A stretch of 8,117 bases of DNA from assembly GCA_023300365.1 (NCBI GenBank), contig JALZWD010000201.1, positions 1-8,117 of the forward strand. The letters are read 5' to 3'. Numbering within the stretch: position 1 is the stretch's first letter; each line of letters starts with the position of its first letter. The notes under the pieces were generated by a model that worked only from the letters and a program-made list of their open reading frames with translations, ran no database searches and had not been told where the DNA came from. Below are positions 5,924 through 8,117 of this stretch, piece after piece. The position numbers were made by a program, and so were the translations under genes. The DNA is from Flavimaricola sp. (GTDB lineage Bacteria; Pseudomonadota; Alphaproteobacteria; Rhodobacterales; Rhodobacteraceae).

Positions 5924-7429
5924 ATGCCATTGAACAAAATTCTATTGCCATCCGCCATATTGGCCGCACTGCTTAGCACCACAACCGCAATTGCAGATGT
6001 AACGGCCCAAGACGTTTGGGCCGATTGGCAAACAAATATGGACGCCTACGGCGGGACCGCAATAACAACTGGCAGCGAAACCTTTAACAACGGCGTCCTG
6101 ACAATCACCGATTTGGCTATCCAGATGGATGATCCCAATCAAGAAATTGCCGTTGAGGCCAATTTGCCTTCCCTCATTTTCACCGAACAAGGGGACGGCA
6201 CAGTTCGGGTGACGATGGACGAAACCTATAGCTTTTCGATGCTAGGGCCGGACAATGCCACAATGCGCGGATCGCTGACCCACCGGGATATGGCATTCGT
6301 GGTGTCCGGCACACCGGCCGATCTTGTCTATGACATGTCGGCTGCAAGATATGCATTTACTCTTGATGAGGTCACCGCATCAGGCGAACCAGTGGCCGTC
6401 GATTTGACCGTCGCCTTCAATAATATGACGGGTCAATATTCTGTGCGCCCCGGTGCAATCCGCGAGATTGACTATGATGTCGCCGTCGGCACCACCGACA
6501 TCTTCTTTGACATTAACGCGCCCGAAGACGATGTGGTGATGAACCTCAGCGGCCAAATCGCAGAGCTTGGTCTCACCGCGTCGCTGGCGATGCCCGAAGC
6601 CCTCAATTTCGAAGACCCCGACAACATCGATTTATCAGGGATAAACGTCGAGGCCGGATACAACTTTGGACAAATGGCCTATATTTTCGCCTTCTCCGAA
6701 GCCGGCGATACCGCAAACGGGTCGGCACAGGCCAACGGCGGGTCATTGGAACTGGTCTTCAATGAAAACGAGGTTGCCTATACCACCGACGTCAAAGATG
6801 TGGCCATCAACCTCGAAAGCAGCGAAATTCCATTTCCTATCGTCTTTGCCGCTGAAACCTATGGCATCAACTTTGGAATGCCACTTAGCCGGACAGAAGC
6901 CCCCGCACCGTTTGAGTTGGGCATCAATCTGACAGCCCTTGATATCAACGATGATATTTGGGCGATGGCGGACCCATCGGGGCAATTTCCACATGATCCC
7001 GTGACGGCCCAGATCGGGTTTTCGGGCACTGCGAAATGGCTCTTTGATCTGCTCGACCCTCAGCAGCAATTAGCCATGGCCCAAAGCGACATGCCGATTG
7101 AGCCGCACTCAGTCCAAATTGACGTCCTCAACATTGACGCTTTGGGGCTTCAGCTCACTGGCGAAGGCGGGTTTACCTTTGACAACACCGCGCCCGGCCC
7201 CATCCCTGGCTTGCCCAAGCCCGAGGGACGGGTTTCGGTCTCGGCAAATGGCGTAAACAGCTTGCTCGATAATCTGGTCGCAATGGGCATGGTCCCTCAA
7301 GGCGATGTCTCGAACATACGGCTTATGATGGGCTTGTTCGCAAACGCGACAGGCAACGATGGGCTGACGTCTTCGCTTGAAATCAATGCCGAAGGCCACA
7401 TCATCGTCAACGGTCAGCGGATCCAATAA
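5924..7429 (+). CDS. Exported DUF2125 domain-containing protein
   Basis: This is a complete 501-residue protein of unknown function. The N-terminus is a signal peptide: Lys5, a hydrophobic core at 6-18, and an AIA|D cleavage site after Ala24. The mature protein is therefore probably periplasmic, as no other membrane segment is evident. It begins VTAQDVWADWQTNM, and the C-terminal part carries GEGGFTFDNTAPGPIPGLP, then PEGRVSVSANGVNSLLDNL, then a stretch ending SSLEINAEGHIIVNGQRIQ. I recognise these as the start and end signatures of DUF2125 proteins common in Rhodobacterales. The body is acidic, rich in alternating beta-strand-like segments (for example LTITDLAIQM, AVDLTVAFNN) and has no cysteine. 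The pattern resembles large beta-rich periplasmic proteins such as the AsmA or YdgA/DUF945 types, which is only an inference. It is a single-gene unit, with a divergent neighbour upstream and its own terminator downstream. Family recognition is good; function is unknown. Confidence 0.9.
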   Translation: MPLNKILLPSAILAALLSTTTAIADVTAQDVWADWQTNMDAYGGTAITTGSETFNNGVLTITDLAIQMDDPNQEIAVEANLPSLIFTEQGDGTVRVTMDETYSFSMLGPDNATMRGSLTHRDMAFVVSGTPADLVYDMSAARYAFTLDEVTASGEPVAVDLTVAFNNMTGQYSVRPGAIREIDYDVAVGTTDIFFDINAPEDDVVMNLSGQIAELGLTASLAMPEALNFEDPDNIDLSGINVEAGYNFGQMAYIFAFSEAGDTANGSAQANGGSLELVFNENEVAYTTDVKDVAINLESSEIPFPIVFAAETYGINFGMPLSRTEAPAPFELGINLTALDINDDIWAMADPSGQFPHDPVTAQIGFSGTAKWLFDLLDPQQQLAMAQSDMPIEPHSVQIDVLNIDALGLQLTGEGGFTFDNTAPGPIPGLPKPEGRVSVSANGVNSLLDNLVAMGMVPQGDVSNIRLMMGLFANATGNDGLTSSLEINAEGHIIVNGQRIQ

Positions 7430-7451
7430 ACCGCACCGTCTAAGACACAAC

Positions 7452-7486
7452 AAGGCGGCGCGGGATGATCCTGCGCCGCCTTTTTT
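7452..7486 (+). terminator. Rho-independent terminator after the DUF2125 gene, possibly bidirectional
   Basis: GGCGGCGC (7454-7461) pairs perfectly with GCGCCGCC (7473-7480). The stem extends inward by GGGA with TCCT (one G-T pair), leaving a three-base loop TGA. Six T residues follow at 7481-7486. The stem lies 24 bases after the TAA at 7427-7429. On the other strand the hairpin is followed by only two T residues before a G, so it would terminate the convergent AlkB-type gene, whose stop is at 7506-7508, more weakly. Confidence 0.9.
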
Positions 7487-7505
7487 GTTGCAAACAATGC
7501 GCCAC

Positions 7506-8117
7506 TTAACGCGGCAAAGGCGTGCGCCCCGCGTTATAAGCGGACCAATCTTCGATATCGGGGTAATGCTGCGCGCGCCATGCTGCCACACGTGGGTTCA
7601 TCATTTTGCGCCACAAACGCGGCACCATCGCGGCCATTGTCATCACCGGATATCCAAACGGCAACTGCGGCGCCGCCTCTTTGTTGTGGGCCTGAAGCAA
7701 CGGAAACCGCCTATCCGGTTTATAGTGATGATCAGAATGGCGCTGGAGGTTGATCAAAAGCCAATTGGACGCCCGGTGATTTGAATTCCACGAATGACGC
7801 GGCAAAACATGTTCGTATTTTCCGTTACCCAAATGTCGCCGCGTCAGGCCATAGTGTTCGATATAGTTCACCAACTCGAGCTGAAACACCACTCCAAAGG
7901 CCTGCACGCTAAACAAGAACATGCCCCAAACGCCGCCAATCCAAAAGGCAAGCACCCAAAACCCCAACTGCAATATCGCGTACCGCCAAAACGGGTTGGA
8001 AAAATCTGTCCAAGGACGGGATTTACGCGCCAACATCGCCTTTTCTGCGTTGAATGCCGAAACGGGTTGTTGCCGTAATACGCGTGGGAAATACCGGTGG
8101 AACCCTTCATTGTAGCG
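7506..8117 (-). CDS. alkB: AlkB-type alkane 1-monooxygenase, C-terminal half (N-terminus beyond right edge)
   Basis: The frame is open from the right edge to the TAA at 7508-7506, giving the last 203 residues of an integral-membrane non-haem di-iron enzyme. AlkB hydroxylates the terminal carbon of alkanes with O2, using electrons from rubredoxin and rubredoxin reductase. In the fragment the family signature NYIEHYGL lies at residues 84-91, with the HYG motif that separates AlkB-type hydroxylases from ordinary desaturases. PRHSWNSNH (106-114) and LQRHSDHHYKPDRR (124-137) follow and supply iron-ligand histidines. Two hydrophobic segments (about 46-62 and 66-82) precede the HYG motif. The tail LPFGYPVM ... 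PRLWRKMMNPRV is family-typical. The internal ATG at 8036 is not the true start, since the frame continues upstream with AlkB-like sequence. Full length is usually 340-400 residues, so nearly half is missing. The gene converges on the DUF2125 gene. No rubredoxin gene lies in the window. Confidence 0.92.
   Translation of the reverse strand, partial: RYNEGFHRYFPRVLRQQPVSAFNAEKAMLARKSRPWTDFSNPFWRYAILQLGFWVLAFWIGGVWGMFLFSVQAFGVVFQLELVNYIEHYGLTRRHLGNGKYEHVLPRHSWNSNHRASNWLLINLQRHSDHHYKPDRRFPLLQAHNKEAAPQLPFGYPVMTMAAMVPRLWRKMMNPRVAAWRAQHYPDIEDWSAYNAGRTPLPR

Noticed and set aside
8034..8036. ATG at 8036 as the start of a short 176-residue desaturase-like protein
   Set aside because: The frame stays open to the window edge with 27 more residues (including FHRYFPRVLRQQPVSAF) that read as AlkB-like, so this is an internal Met of a longer gene.
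1..8117. Search for tRNA or rRNA genes, CRISPR repeats, insertion-sequence ends or a defence system
   Set aside because: No cloverleaf-like segment, regularly spaced repeat, transposase or defence-type domain was seen. Every long stretch is accounted for by conserved metabolic, envelope or transport genes.

Overview
The window looks like ordinary chromosomal DNA of an alphaproteobacterium, most likely a member of the Rhodobacterales (Roseobacter-type). The reasons are moderately high GC, dense gene packing, a DUF2125 protein of the form typical of that order, a YjbH-type outer-membrane protein, a flavoprotein of the TIGR03862 type and an AlkB-type alkane hydroxylase. This assignment comes from remembered family traits, not from a database search. 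There are no RNA genes, insertion sequences, CRISPR arrays or phage genes, and no stretch over 300 bases lacks a gene.

Layout. Five genes lie on the minus strand between positions 1 and 5786. Read in the direction of transcription, they are: a short-chain dehydrogenase (5786-5037); a short crotonase-fold protein (5040-4441) whose GTG start overlaps the dehydrogenase stop in a GTGA junction; a 75-bp gap; an MscS-type mechanosensitive channel (4365-3046); a BaiN/HI0933-type flavoprotein (3049-1859), again joined by a GTGA overlap; a 100-bp gap; and a YjbH-family outer-membrane protein that runs off the left edge (1758 to before 1). A 137-bp divergent intergenic region (5787-5923) separates this block from a single plus-strand gene for an exported DUF2125 protein (5924-7429). 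That gene ends in a strong hairpin terminator, which lies between it and the convergent 3' end of an AlkB-type alkane 1-monooxygenase. The AlkB gene runs in from the right edge (7506 to beyond 8117).

How the genes work together. The dehydrogenase and crotonase-fold protein form a tightly coupled pair that suggests acyl-CoA or ketone/alcohol metabolism, but the crotonase lacks both usual catalytic glutamates, so its activity is uncertain. The channel and flavoprotein form a second coupled pair with no obvious metabolic link. YjbH points to exopolysaccharide or envelope function, and its expected partners are not on its upstream side. AlkB indicates terminal hydroxylation of medium- or long-chain alkanes. 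I found no convincing undescribed multi-gene system. The points most worth a second look are the crotonase with missing catalytic residues, the two start codons that seem to depend on coupling, and the uncharacterised DUF2125 protein.
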